Positions 1 to 6,073 of a DNA stretch of 10,999 nucleotides are shown here, one piece after another (within the stretch, counting starts at the first letter, position 1; every line of letters begins with the position of its first letter). The stretch comes from CAZGLK01 sp964526375. GTDB taxonomy: Bacteria; Patescibacteriota; Minisyncoccia; JACQLN01. A program made the translations under genes and the position numbers. The DNA lies in NCBI GenBank assembly GCA_964526375.1, contig CAZGLK010000026.1, positions 1-10,999 of the forward strand. The letters run 5' to 3'. A model generated the notes under the pieces. It was not told where the DNA came from and did no database searches. It worked only from the letters and a program-made list of their open reading frames with translations.

Positions 1-25
1 ACCGGCGGCAAGTGAGCCGTGTATC

Positions 26-57
26 AACGGAGATGTCAAACGACACCTCCGTTTTAA
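26..57 (+). terminator. Intrinsic-terminator-like hairpin
   Basis: A 12-base stem (26-37 with 42-53, one G-U pair) around the loop AAAC is followed by a short T run (51-55). It would end a plus-strand transcript entering from left of the window. No gene for it is visible here, so its role is inferred. Confidence 0.45.
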
Positions 58-76
58 TTGTAGCGTGAGGATTTTG

Positions 77-99
77 TTTTGGAGACTAAGTCTCCAAAA
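77..99 (-). terminator. GGAGAC hairpin downstream of the left DoxX-like gene
   Basis: TTTTGGAGACT (77-87) and AGTCTCCAAAA (89-99) form a perfect 11-base inverted repeat with a one-base centre. It lies 31 bases past the stop of the minus-strand gene at 130, so it could act as its terminator, though no long T run follows on the minus strand. A similar hairpin follows another gene at 6046-6068, so this may be a small repeat family. The tract 102-113 (GTCTCTAAAACT region) looks like an extra half-arm of the same hairpin. Confidence 0.4.
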
Positions 100-129
100 C
101 TAGTCTCTAAAACTAAAAAATGGGGGCGG

Positions 130-513
130 TCAGTTTTTTTGAGGTCTTTTGGTTTTTGTTTTAAAAAGCGTCCATAGGGCCAGTGGCAGGCCCCAGTTGG
201 CCCAGCTTTCAAAAAATTCCCAGATACTCTGGTTCATTACGGCTTCCACCGCGGCGGTCCATAGTCCCCAAATTATGGCCCAAATCAGCACCGGCCGCAG
301 GGGTTTTATTAAAATTATGGCGGCCACCGCCAAGTCAAGTAAGCCGATTATAAAAAGCAGCCGGCCGGCCAGCTCAACATCGGCGATGCCAAAAGAGCGA
401 AACCAGCCCAGCCAGGTTTCTTCACCTCGCAACGCCAAAACACTGTGCCAGGCGAACTCGGCGGCTACGGCCAGTCTTAAAATCCAAACGGCAAGTTGGC
501 GCAGTTTATTTAT
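130..513 (-). CDS. Small DoxX-like membrane protein, start codon apparently lost
   Basis: Encodes a hydrophobic protein of about 102-128 residues with four probable membrane helices. It resembles the 125-residue protein at 2682-3059 throughout (WLGWF/WIGWF, IKPLRP/IKPIRP, ESWANWG/ERWANWG), so the two are paralogues. DoxX-like is my assignment from size and topology; the function is unknown. The first usual start codon is a TTG at 436-438, but similarity to the paralogue continues upstream (AEFAWHSVLALRGEE against GEFLGHGIFAVQGKQ) to codons reading I-N-K at 513, where the paralogue reads M-N-K. The expected ATG is ATA (511-513). The frame stays open further left into a palindrome but has no ATG, GTG or TTG. 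Either initiation is at the TTG with a shortened first helix, at the ATA, or the gene is decaying. It is last in the apparent eno-pyk-DoxX order, 64 bases after pyruvate kinase. Confidence 0.6.
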   Translation of the reverse strand: MNKLRQLAVWILRLAVAAEFAWHSVLALRGEETWLGWFRSFGIADVELAGRLLFIIGLLDLAVAAIILIKPLRPVLIWAIIWGLWTAAVEAVMNQSIWEFFESWANWGLPLALWTLFKTKTKRPQKN

Positions 514-519
514 AGAGTT

Positions 520-571
520 ACCGCCACCGAAGTCCGACTCCGAAGTCGGACTTCGGTGCTTCGGTGGCGGT
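520..571. repeat. Nested palindrome between pyruvate kinase and the left DoxX-like gene
   Basis: Outer arms ACCGCCACCGAAG (520-532) and CTTCGGTGGCGGT (559-571) are perfectly complementary over 13 bases. Inside lies a second hairpin, GTCCGAC (532-538) with GTCGGAC (545-551). The CCGAAG/CTTCGG units recur, so several pairings compete. It begins 7 bases from the damaged start region of the gene at 130-513 and 7 bases after the pyruvate kinase stop, so it may be a transcription terminator, an inserted palindromic element, or both. Confidence 0.6.
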
Positions 572-577
572 GTAATG

Positions 578-1378
578 TTAAAGTGGATTGATGTAAATGT
601 TTTTTAGGTGCCTTTCGGCCTCTAAAACTATTTTCTCCATGGCTGCCACCGCCTCTACCGGATACTGGCCGTTGGCGGTTTCGTCGGAAAGCATTACCGC
701 GTCGGAGCCGGTAATTATGGCGAATGCCACATCGGTAACCTCGGCCCGAGTGGGGGCTGGATTTTTGGTCATGGAGAACATCATCTGTGTGGCGGTAATA
801 ACCGGCTTTAGCGCGGCTTTGCACTTTTTGATTATCATGTTTTGAATAAAAGGTATCTGTTCCAGCGGCACTTCGTTGCCCAAATCTCCCCGAGCTATCA
901 TTATGGCGTCGGCCTCGTCAATAATCTCATCCAGATTGTCCAGAGCCGCTCGCCGTTCTATTTTAGCTATGACCGGAGTTTTACGCCCCAGTTTTTTTAT
1001 GTGCCGTTTGATTTCCAGAACATCATTTTTGCCGCCTACATACGACATGGCCACATAATCAATGTTTTGTTCCAGGCCGAATTTAAGGTCTCGCAAATCT
1101 TTTTCAGTGATAACTTCAACCGCGCCGGGATCAATATGGTGGCCGCCCTCGGTTTTTAACCGCGGGCCGGACAGGTCTTGGATTATGGGTACTCGGCGGC
1201 CGAGTTCCCGCGCCGTTTCTCTGACTGTAGCTATGTAATTGGAGTGTTCCTCGTAAGTGCCCCACGAAAAATTCAGCCGCACCACATCCATTTGCCGCAG
1301 CATCATTTGTTTGATAACGGCCTTGTCTTTGGAAACCGGGCCGATGGTGGCCACAATTTGGGCTCGGGAGTAATTCAT
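578..1378 (-). CDS. pyk: Minimal pyruvate kinase (catalytic barrel only)
   Basis: Pyruvate kinase transfers phosphate from phosphoenolpyruvate to ADP in the last step of glycolysis. The protein has 266 residues, against roughly 470 for ordinary bacterial enzymes. Recognisable in order: ATIGP near the N-terminus, RLNFS at 34-38 (substrate and K+ ligands, but W39 where His is usual), DLSGPRLKT at 68-76, TEKDLRDL at 91-98, IAKIE at 137-141 (catalytic Lys139, metal ligand Glu141), ARGDLG at 162-167 (metal ligand Asp165), ITATQMM at 194-200, and NPAPTRAEVTDVA. The mobile B domain, normally about 100 residues between GPxxRT and the KDxxDL segment, is reduced to about 15 residues, and the C-terminal regulatory domain is absent. 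Signature residues are intact, so it may be active, but this is inference. The ATG at 1378 follows the enolase stop by 37 bases, so the two are probably cotranscribed. Confidence 0.9.
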   Translation of the reverse strand: MNYSRAQIVATIGPVSKDKAVIKQMMLRQMDVVRLNFSWGTYEEHSNYIATVRETARELGRRVPIIQDLSGPRLKTEGGHHIDPGAVEVITEKDLRDLKFGLEQNIDYVAMSYVGGKNDVLEIKRHIKKLGRKTPVIAKIERRAALDNLDEIIDEADAIMIARGDLGNEVPLEQIPFIQNMIIKKCKAALKPVITATQMMFSMTKNPAPTRAEVTDVAFAIITGSDAVMLSDETANGQYPVEAVAAMEKIVLEAERHLKNIYINPL

Positions 1379-1415
1379 AGCTGATTAGGCGCTAGCTTTC
1401 TAGGAAGCTAGGAAG

Positions 1416-2648
1416 CTAAAAGCTCTTGGTAATTTTTAGTAGTCTGTTATATTTGGCCACCCTCTCGCCGCCGTGGGGCGCGCCGGCCTTTAGGCCGAAA
1501 CAGCCAAAAGCAAAAGCCAAGTCGGCCACAAAGTCGTCTGTTGTTTCGCCGCTGCGGTGGCTGGCGACGCATTCAATGTTGTTTTCTCGGGCCAGCCGCA
1601 TCGTCTCCAGTGTTTCGGTCAACGTGCCTACTTGATTGGGCTTGATGATTATGGCGTCAATGCTTTTTTGCGCTATGGCCATTTTTAATCTCGCGGAGTT
1701 ACTTACGGTCAGATCATCTCCCACCACACGCGTTTGTTTTTGGGCCAGTAGCTGGGCGAAGTTATTAAAGTCTTCTTCTTGAAATGGGTCCTCAATGGAG
1801 AGTATGGGGAAGGAATTCATGATGCTGCTGTAAAGATCGGTAAGCTCGTCGGAGGTATGTTTTCTGCCTTCGAACTCGTATAATCCGTCTTGATAAAAAG
1901 AAGAAGCCGCCACATCCAGCGCCAATTTAACTTTATCTGAAAGATTGTTTTCTTCTGTAACTTGCCACAGCAATTCCAGCGGCTTTTTGACGGCGCTAAT
2001 TGCCGGCACAAAACCGCCTTCGTCACCGAGGTTAGCTGACGAGGTCCCAAAACTCTCCACCAGCTTTTTCTTGAGTTCGTGCTGTATCTTGGTGCCGATT
2101 TCCAGAGCCTCACCGATATCTTCCGTCTGCGGCACTATGTGGTATTCCTGAAAAGCCAGTTGGGTTTGGGCGTGTTTACCGCCGTTAATTAGATTCATGT
2201 AAAGAAGGGGAGTTGGTCGAGATGGTTTAATCTCGGCCAGCGAGCGTAAATGTTCAAAGACCTCCAGGCCTTTTACATCGGCGGCCAGTTTGGCGCAGGC
2301 GATGCTGACGCCAATAAGAGTATTTCCGCCCAAGTTTGATTTGTTGGGCGTGCCATCCAGTTTTAGCAGAATGTCGTCTATCTGTTTTTGGTCGCATGGG
2401 TCAAGGCCGGCCAGAGCCGGCGAGATTGTCTTTTCTATATTTTCCACTGCTTTCAAAACGCCCAGTCCGCTAAAACGATTTTTGTCGCCGTCTCTTTTTT
2501 CCAAGGCCTCGTGCGTGCCGGTACTGGCGCCGGAGGGCACGGCAAAAGAAGCCGAAATATTTTCGGAAAAAACCGTAACCTCTAGGGTGGGATTCCCCCG
2601 CGAGTCCAAAATCTCCCGCGCCTTGATTTGGGTTATTGAGTTACCCAT
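1416..2648 (-). CDS. eno: Enolase (phosphopyruvate hydratase)
   Basis: Interconverts 2-phosphoglycerate and phosphoenolpyruvate in glycolysis; Mg-dependent and cytoplasmic. At 410 residues it is only slightly shorter than the usual 420-435. Family motifs are in order: DSRGNPTLEV (15-24), PSGASTG (38-44), NGGKHA (155-160), FQE (166-168), LGDEGGF (207-213, catalytic Glu210), LDVAASSFY (244-252), SIEDP (284-288), GDDL (310-313), IIKPNQVGTLTE (catalytic Lys336), SHRSGET (363-369) and GLKAGAP (Lys387). The three metal ligands correspond to Asp245, Glu286 and Asp311. A small departure is KAGAPHGGERVAKYN where KTGxxxRxERxAKYN is common. The ATG at 2648 starts just before the motif block and sits 6 bases after a TATAAT box, so a leaderless start is likely. 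Pyruvate kinase follows, joining consecutive glycolytic steps. Confidence 0.97.
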   Translation of the reverse strand: MGNSITQIKAREILDSRGNPTLEVTVFSENISASFAVPSGASTGTHEALEKRDGDKNRFSGLGVLKAVENIEKTISPALAGLDPCDQKQIDDILLKLDGTPNKSNLGGNTLIGVSIACAKLAADVKGLEVFEHLRSLAEIKPSRPTPLLYMNLINGGKHAQTQLAFQEYHIVPQTEDIGEALEIGTKIQHELKKKLVESFGTSSANLGDEGGFVPAISAVKKPLELLWQVTEENNLSDKVKLALDVAASSFYQDGLYEFEGRKHTSDELTDLYSSIMNSFPILSIEDPFQEEDFNNFAQLLAQKQTRVVGDDLTVSNSARLKMAIAQKSIDAIIIKPNQVGTLTETLETMRLARENNIECVASHRSGETTDDFVADLAFAFGCFGLKAGAPHGGERVAKYNRLLKITKSF

Positions 2649-2654
2649 TCTTAA

Positions 2655-2663
2655 ATTATAACA
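2655..2663 (-). promoter_or_regulatory. Extended -10 promoter of enolase
   Basis: On the minus strand TGTTATAAT forms a perfect TATAAT with the upstream TG of an extended -10 element. Only 6 bases separate it from the enolase ATG (2646-2648), so transcription should start at or within a base or two of the ATG, giving a leaderless mRNA. No good -35 box is seen at 16-18 bases, which fits an extended -10 promoter. Confidence 0.65.
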
Positions 2664-2681
2664 CGATTTCTGCCCCCGTAT

Positions 2682-3059
2682 TCAGTTGGCTGGTTTGTGG
2701 GATGATTTGGGACTGCCGAGCAGGAAAAAGAGTGCCAGCGGGGCGCCCCAGTTGGCCCATCTTTCAACAAAATCCCAAATTGGTTCACCCACAATAGGGC
2801 GCAAAAGAGCGGTCCAGAAACCCCAGGCGGCCATCCAGAGCAAGGCGGGGCGGATTGGTTTTATCAAAACAAGAACTGCGAGAGCGATGTCCATTAACCC
2901 GACCGCAAAAAGCAACTGGGCGGCTGTGGTTGGGCTGGAGACGCCGAATTGGCTAAACCAGCCGATCCAGGCCTGCTTGCCTTGAACGGCAAAAATTCCA
3001 TGCCCCAAAAACTCGCCGAATATGGCCAAGCGCAATACCCATTCTATTTTTTTGTTCAT
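2682..3059 (-). CDS. Small DoxX-like membrane protein
   Basis: A 125-residue protein with four probable membrane helices, joined by short loops such as IKPIRP and ERWANWGAP. It is a paralogue of the damaged gene at 130-513, and the two flank the enolase-pyruvate kinase pair. I assign it to DoxX-like proteins only from size, topology and general composition; no function follows from the sequence. I chose the ATG at 3059 (M-N-K-K-I-E-W). An upstream TTG in frame would add only six residues that come from a short direct repeat, TTTGATCTA, and have no counterpart in the paralogue. No Shine-Dalgarno is seen. It lies after the metal ATPase and 33 bases before enolase, but enolase has its own promoter. 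Confidence 0.75.
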   Translation of the reverse strand: MNKKIEWVLRLAIFGEFLGHGIFAVQGKQAWIGWFSQFGVSSPTTAAQLLFAVGLMDIALAVLVLIKPIRPALLWMAAWGFWTALLRPIVGEPIWDFVERWANWGAPLALFFLLGSPKSSHKPAN

Positions 3060-3085
3060 ATAGATCAAATAGATCAAACCATTTC

Positions 3086-3119
3086 ATATCATTAACAAAC
3101 GATCGTACGCTAATGATAT
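3086..3119. promoter_or_regulatory. Dyad with ACGATCGT centre between the ATPase and DoxX-like genes
   Basis: ATATCATTA (3086-3094) and TAATGATAT (3111-3119) are perfect 9-base inverted arms around a 16-base core whose middle is the palindrome ACGATCGT (3099-3106). It fills much of the 80-base gap between the ATPase stop (3140) and the DoxX-like start (3059). No T run follows, so it is less like a terminator than an operator or a small palindromic element. A second dyad with the same 16-base core length and the same central 8 bases lies at 5590-5633. Confidence 0.5.
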
Positions 3120-3139
3120 AATCTGTTGGTTGGTTGAAT

Positions 3140-5383
3140 TTAGATTTTTAATTTGCCCTCAACTCTTTTTAATAATACCGCATTGGTGGCCACAATTACA
3201 GACGAGGCCGACATCAACAGGGCGGCGATTTCCGGCCGCAACGACCAGCCCAGCGAATTGTAAAAAACGCCGGCGGCCACGGGAATGGCTAGCACATTGT
3301 AAATAGCCGCCCAGAAAAGGTTTTGTTTCATTTTAACCACGGTTGCTTTACTCAACCGAAGCGCGGCGACGATGTCGTACGGATCGGATTTCATAAGCAC
3401 AACATTGCCGGTTTCTTTGGCCACATCGGTGCCGGCGCCGATGGCAATGCCAATGTTGGCCTGCGCCAAGGCTGGCGCGTCGTTGATGCCGTCGCCCACC
3501 ATGGCGACAAATTTTCCCTCATCTTGCAATTTCTTAACCCACTTAGCTTTGTCGGCGGGCAGAACCTCTGCGAAAACGCGGTCAATGCCCAACTCCCGCC
3601 CAATCGACTCGGCCACGCCTTTGTGGTCGCCGGTGATCATGATGGTTTCCAAACCCAGGTTCTTAAGTTGGCTGACCGCGCGCGCGGCGGTGGGTCTTAG
3701 GGTATCAGCCGCGGCGATAATGCCGGCCAGTTTCTGATCTATACTTATTAAACTGATCGTCTTGCCTGATTGAGTAAGTCGGTCAATTTCGGTCTGGCTG
3801 CCGGTAAGATCAATGTTGTTTGCTGCCAGGAATTTGGGAGTACCTACTAAGACTATTTTACCGTTGACCGTTGCTTTTAGTCCCAGTCCGGCCAACGATT
3901 CAAAATTTTCCGCTTGGCTGGCCGGTCGTAGGCCGCGCTTTTGAGCCGCTTCAACTATGGCTTGGGCTAGGGGGTGATTGGATTTTGATTCCAAGGCGGC
4001 TTCGTAGGCCAGAATTTCGTTTTCGCTAAAGCTATTTAGAGCAACAATATCGGTCACGGCGGGCTTGCCTTGCGTTAAGGTGCCGGTTTTATCCAAAATG
4101 ATCGCGTTGATCCGCGAGGTGTTCTCAAGCGTCGCCGCGTCTTTAATAAGAATATTGTGCTTGGCGCCAATGCCGGTGCCCACGGCCACCGCAGTGGGAG
4201 TGGCTAATCCCAAAGCGTCGGGGCAGGCAATTACAACGGCGGATATGGCAAAAGTCAGCGCCGTCAGCGCTTCCGCGCCAGTGGCAAAATACCAAACCCC
4301 AAAAGTGATTAAGCCGGAACCCACGGCCAAAATTACCAGCCAGCCGGCGGCCTTGTCGGCTAACCTTTGGCCGGGCGCTTTGGAATTTTGGGCAGTTTCA
4401 ACCATCTTGATAATCTGCGCCAAACAAGTTTCTGAACCAACTTGGGTGGCCTTACACTTTAACGGCCAGGTTTGATTGACCCCGCCGCCGATAACTTTGT
4501 CGCCCGGTCTTTTTTCTACGGGAATTGACTCGCCGGTAACCAAGGACTCGTCAATGGCCGATGTGCCCTCAATCACCTCGCCATCAACCGGAACTTTGTC
4601 GCCGGGTTTGAGTAAGACGATGTCACCGTGTTTTATTTCTGATGTCGGAACAATCAGCTCTCGGCCTTCTCTAATGACGGTCGCTCGCGGCGGTACTAGA
4701 TCAAACAAAGCCCGCAGAGCATCTGATGTGCCTCGCCGCGAGCGCATTTCCATCCAGTGGCCGAACAAAACGAATGTAACCAGCATGGCCGCGGCGTCAA
4801 AAAAGCTGTCTTGGCCGCCGGTTAGCGCCAATCCCAAACTAAAAAGATAGGCGGCCAAAACGCCAACGGCAATCAAGACTGCCATATTCAGTTTTTTGGA
4901 TTTGAGCGAATAGTAAGCGCCGGTTATAAAAATAGAGCCGGTCCAAAAAACTATCGGTGTGGTTAAAATAAAAAGTAGCCAGTTTGTCCCGATGGGAGAA
5001 GGCAAGGCCAAACTCAAAATTTTTTCTCCCAACGGAGAATATAAGACGATTGGCACCGTCAGCAAAAAAGAAACCCAAAACCGCCGGCGCATGTCGGCTT
5101 CCATGGCTTTGGCCATGGTCGGATCGCTCATGGCCGCGGAGTGGTCGTGATGGGAATCGGCAGGTTTGTGATGAGCGCGGTGCTCTTTTGAATTATTTCC
5201 TTGGCCATGCGCAGCCCCGCACCGATCCGCCTGCTGGCGGATCTGGTGCTGGGGCATGGTGCAGTTGAACATGCCGCAGACGGCGCAAATATTTCCCTCG
5301 CCGCCGTTGGCGGAGCGGTTACGATTGTGTTGATTGTCCATGTGCGTCAAAAAGTGTCCAGAATTAAGCATTTCGCAATTCAA
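3140..5383 (-). CDS. P1B-type heavy-metal-translocating ATPase with CPD motif
   Basis: An integral-membrane pump that uses ATP to move a soft metal ion, most likely Cu+ or Ag+, out of the cytoplasm. The 747 residues show: a His/Cys-rich N-terminus without a classical HMA domain (CAVCGMFNC at 33-41, then a HHKPADSHHDH tract near 71-81); membrane helices from about 103; actuator motif TGES (283-286); ion-path motif ACPDALGLATP (386-396); phosphorylation site DKTGT (431-435); HP loop in SNHPLAQA (His470, Pro471); hinge GDGINDAP (630-637); late helix motifs YN (695-696) and MSASSVIVATNA (724-735). The last motif resembles CopB-like pumps, which normally carry CPH. Asp389 in place of Cys or His is unusual, so metal choice is uncertain. 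The start is unsure: TTG at 5383, ATG at 5371 or ATG at 5341 all fit. A long-hairpin element begins 10 bases upstream of the TTG. Confidence 0.93.
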   Translation of the reverse strand: MNCEMLNSGHFLTHMDNQHNRNRSANGGEGNICAVCGMFNCTMPQHQIRQQADRCGAAHGQGNNSKEHRAHHKPADSHHDHSAAMSDPTMAKAMEADMRRRFWVSFLLTVPIVLYSPLGEKILSLALPSPIGTNWLLFILTTPIVFWTGSIFITGAYYSLKSKKLNMAVLIAVGVLAAYLFSLGLALTGGQDSFFDAAAMLVTFVLFGHWMEMRSRRGTSDALRALFDLVPPRATVIREGRELIVPTSEIKHGDIVLLKPGDKVPVDGEVIEGTSAIDESLVTGESIPVEKRPGDKVIGGGVNQTWPLKCKATQVGSETCLAQIIKMVETAQNSKAPGQRLADKAAGWLVILAVGSGLITFGVWYFATGAEALTALTFAISAVVIACPDALGLATPTAVAVGTGIGAKHNILIKDAATLENTSRINAIILDKTGTLTQGKPAVTDIVALNSFSENEILAYEAALESKSNHPLAQAIVEAAQKRGLRPASQAENFESLAGLGLKATVNGKIVLVGTPKFLAANNIDLTGSQTEIDRLTQSGKTISLISIDQKLAGIIAAADTLRPTAARAVSQLKNLGLETIMITGDHKGVAESIGRELGIDRVFAEVLPADKAKWVKKLQDEGKFVAMVGDGINDAPALAQANIGIAIGAGTDVAKETGNVVLMKSDPYDIVAALRLSKATVVKMKQNLFWAAIYNVLAIPVAAGVFYNSLGWSLRPEIAALLMSASSVIVATNAVLLKRVEGKLKI

Positions 5384-5392
5384 AGTTAATAT

Positions 5393-5567
5393 GAGATGGT
5401 TTCAAAACTCATTTCTGCTGCAATTTCATCTTTTCGGCTGCGACTTCGTCAGGCTTCGCAAAAAGGCTTTCGCCGTAATTCTATTACGGCTCAATCCTTT
5501 TTACTCGCCTGCCTCGTCTCGCCTGAAAAACTGAAATTTCGCCACGAAAGAGTTTTGAAACCATCTC
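5393..5567. repeat. 175-bp long-hairpin element, copy 1
   Basis: Bounded by perfect 18-base terminal inverted repeats (GAGATGGTTTCAAAACTC at 5393-5410, its complement at 5550-5567). The two arms remain imperfectly complementary for about 80 bases, ending in AAAAAGG/CCTTTTT (5460-5466, 5496-5502) and an apical stem GCCGTAA-TTCTA-TTACGGC (5472-5490). The trinucleotide TAT flanks both ends, a possible 3-base target duplication. Copy 2 is at 8934-9143 in the same orientation. Size, inverted ends and absence of coding capacity suggest a MITE-like element; conserved folding suggests RNA or single-stranded DNA structure. It lies just upstream of the metal ATPase and could carry its promoter or leader. 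Together with the features to 5714 it fills a 331-base stretch without a gene. Confidence 0.8.
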
Positions 5568-5573
5568 TATCAT

Positions 5574-5587
5574 CGGGCTTTAGCCCG
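5574..5587. repeat. Small GC-rich hairpin
   Basis: CGGGCT (5574-5579) and AGCCCG (5582-5587) pair perfectly around TT. It sits between the long-hairpin element and the large dyad. No function can be assigned. Confidence 0.4.
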
Positions 5588-5589
5588 CC

Positions 5590-5633
5590 ATTGTTAACAA
5601 CCTCTAGACGATCGTTCCAAGGTTGTTAACAAT
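5590..5633. promoter_or_regulatory. 44-bp dyad with ACGATCGT centre
   Basis: ATTGTTAACAACCT (5590-5603) and AGGTTGTTAACAAT (5620-5633) are perfect 14-base inverted arms, each containing the palindrome GTTAAC. The 16-base core has ACGATCGT exactly at its middle (5608-5615), flanked by 4 bases on each side, as in the dyad at 3086-3119. The arms of the two sites differ. It could be a protein-binding site or a palindromic mobile element; it lies between csoR-like and ATPase genes. Confidence 0.55.
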
Positions 5634-5678
5634 ATCGACAACTATCAATAAATCGTAGTTTATTTTGCCGCCCGTAAT

Positions 5679-5709
5679 ACCCCACCCCTCGACAAGCTCG
5701 GGGCGGGGT
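5679..5709 (-). terminator. Terminator-like hairpin after the csoR-like gene
   Basis: On the minus strand ACCCCGCCCC and GGGGTGGGGT form a 10-base GC-rich stem with one G-U pair that would be a mismatch on the other strand, so it suits an RNA made from the minus strand. It starts 6 bases after the csoR-like stop. No good T run follows. The inner CTCGACAAGCTCG tract resembles common short bacterial intergenic repeats. Confidence 0.45.
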
Positions 5710-5714
5710 CGGGT

Positions 5715-5984
5715 TCATTTTTTCTTGGATAGTTTGTAGATTGACATTATTTCCCGGGCGGCTTTGGCTTTCCGTCCGGATTTGATTTGACTGACTACAT
5801 GGGTAGACAAATGGTTTTCCAAAATAAAATCCTCAAAGCTGGACAGGGCCTTTTTAACAGCCAGCGATTGATGGATTACGTCCACGCAATAGGCGTCGGC
5901 CAGGACCATTTTTTCCAAGCCCTTAATTTGGCCGGCGGCGCGGCGCAGTCGGCGAACAGCTTGTTTCTTATGGGCGCCAGTCAT
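5715..5984 (-). CDS. CsoR/RcnR-family metal-sensing repressor
   Basis: An 89-residue all-helical DNA-binding repressor of the CsoR/RcnR/FrmR family (DUF156), which leaves its operator when metal binds. Family features are the N-terminal HKKQAVRRLRRAAGQIKGLEKM, Cys33 in the AYCVDV segment, and ENHLSTHV with His58 and His62. The spacing 33-58-62 equals the Cys35-His60-His64 spacing of E. coli RcnR. Copper sensors of the CsoR type have Cys at the third place, so this Cys-His-His set is atypical for copper and leaves the metal (Cu, Ni/Co or another) open. The promoter 8 bases upstream contains a perfect ATACCCC/GGGGTAT operator, predicting autorepression. It is downstream of, and separately promoted from, the three-gene metal operon. 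A lysine-rich tail ends the protein. Confidence 0.9.
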   Translation of the reverse strand: MTGAHKKQAVRRLRRAAGQIKGLEKMVLADAYCVDVIHQSLAVKKALSSFEDFILENHLSTHVVSQIKSGRKAKAAREIMSIYKLSKKK

Positions 5985-5991
5985 ATCGGCA

Positions 5992-6021
5992 ATGATACCC
6001 CTATGGGGTATATTGAGTCAA
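5992..6021 (-). promoter_or_regulatory. Promoter and operator of the csoR-like gene
   Basis: On the minus strand TTGACT (6016-6021) and TATCAT (5992-5997) are separated by 18 bases. Between and overlapping them lies the perfect inverted repeat ATACCCC/GGGGTAT with a 3-base centre (5995-6011), the form known for CsoR-family operators. The -10 box is 7 bases from the ATG (5984), so the mRNA should be leaderless. A repressor bound here would block RNA polymerase directly. No second copy of this operator was found elsewhere in the window. Confidence 0.8.
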
Positions 6022-6045
6022 GCTCAAACTTATCCACATTTAGAG

Positions 6046-6068
6046 TTTTAGAGATTCGGTCTCCAAAA
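6046..6068 (-). terminator. Hairpin after the three-gene operon
   Basis: TTTTAGAGA (6046-6054) and TCTCCAAAA (6060-6068) form a 9-base stem with one G-U pair on the minus-strand RNA and a 5-base loop. It lies 5 bases past the stop of the 562-residue gene and before the csoR-like promoter, so it probably separates the two transcription units. It resembles the hairpin at 77-99. Confidence 0.45.
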
Positions 6069-6073
6069 GTTGC

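Noticed and set aside
149..607. Plus-strand frame opposite the left DoxX-like gene
   Set aside because: It is the complement of a membrane-protein gene with a clear paralogue and shows no protein-like pattern of its own; it also runs through the palindrome.
3117..3122. TATAAT on the plus strand
   Set aside because: No plus-strand gene follows; it falls at the edge of the 3086-3119 dyad and is probably fortuitous.
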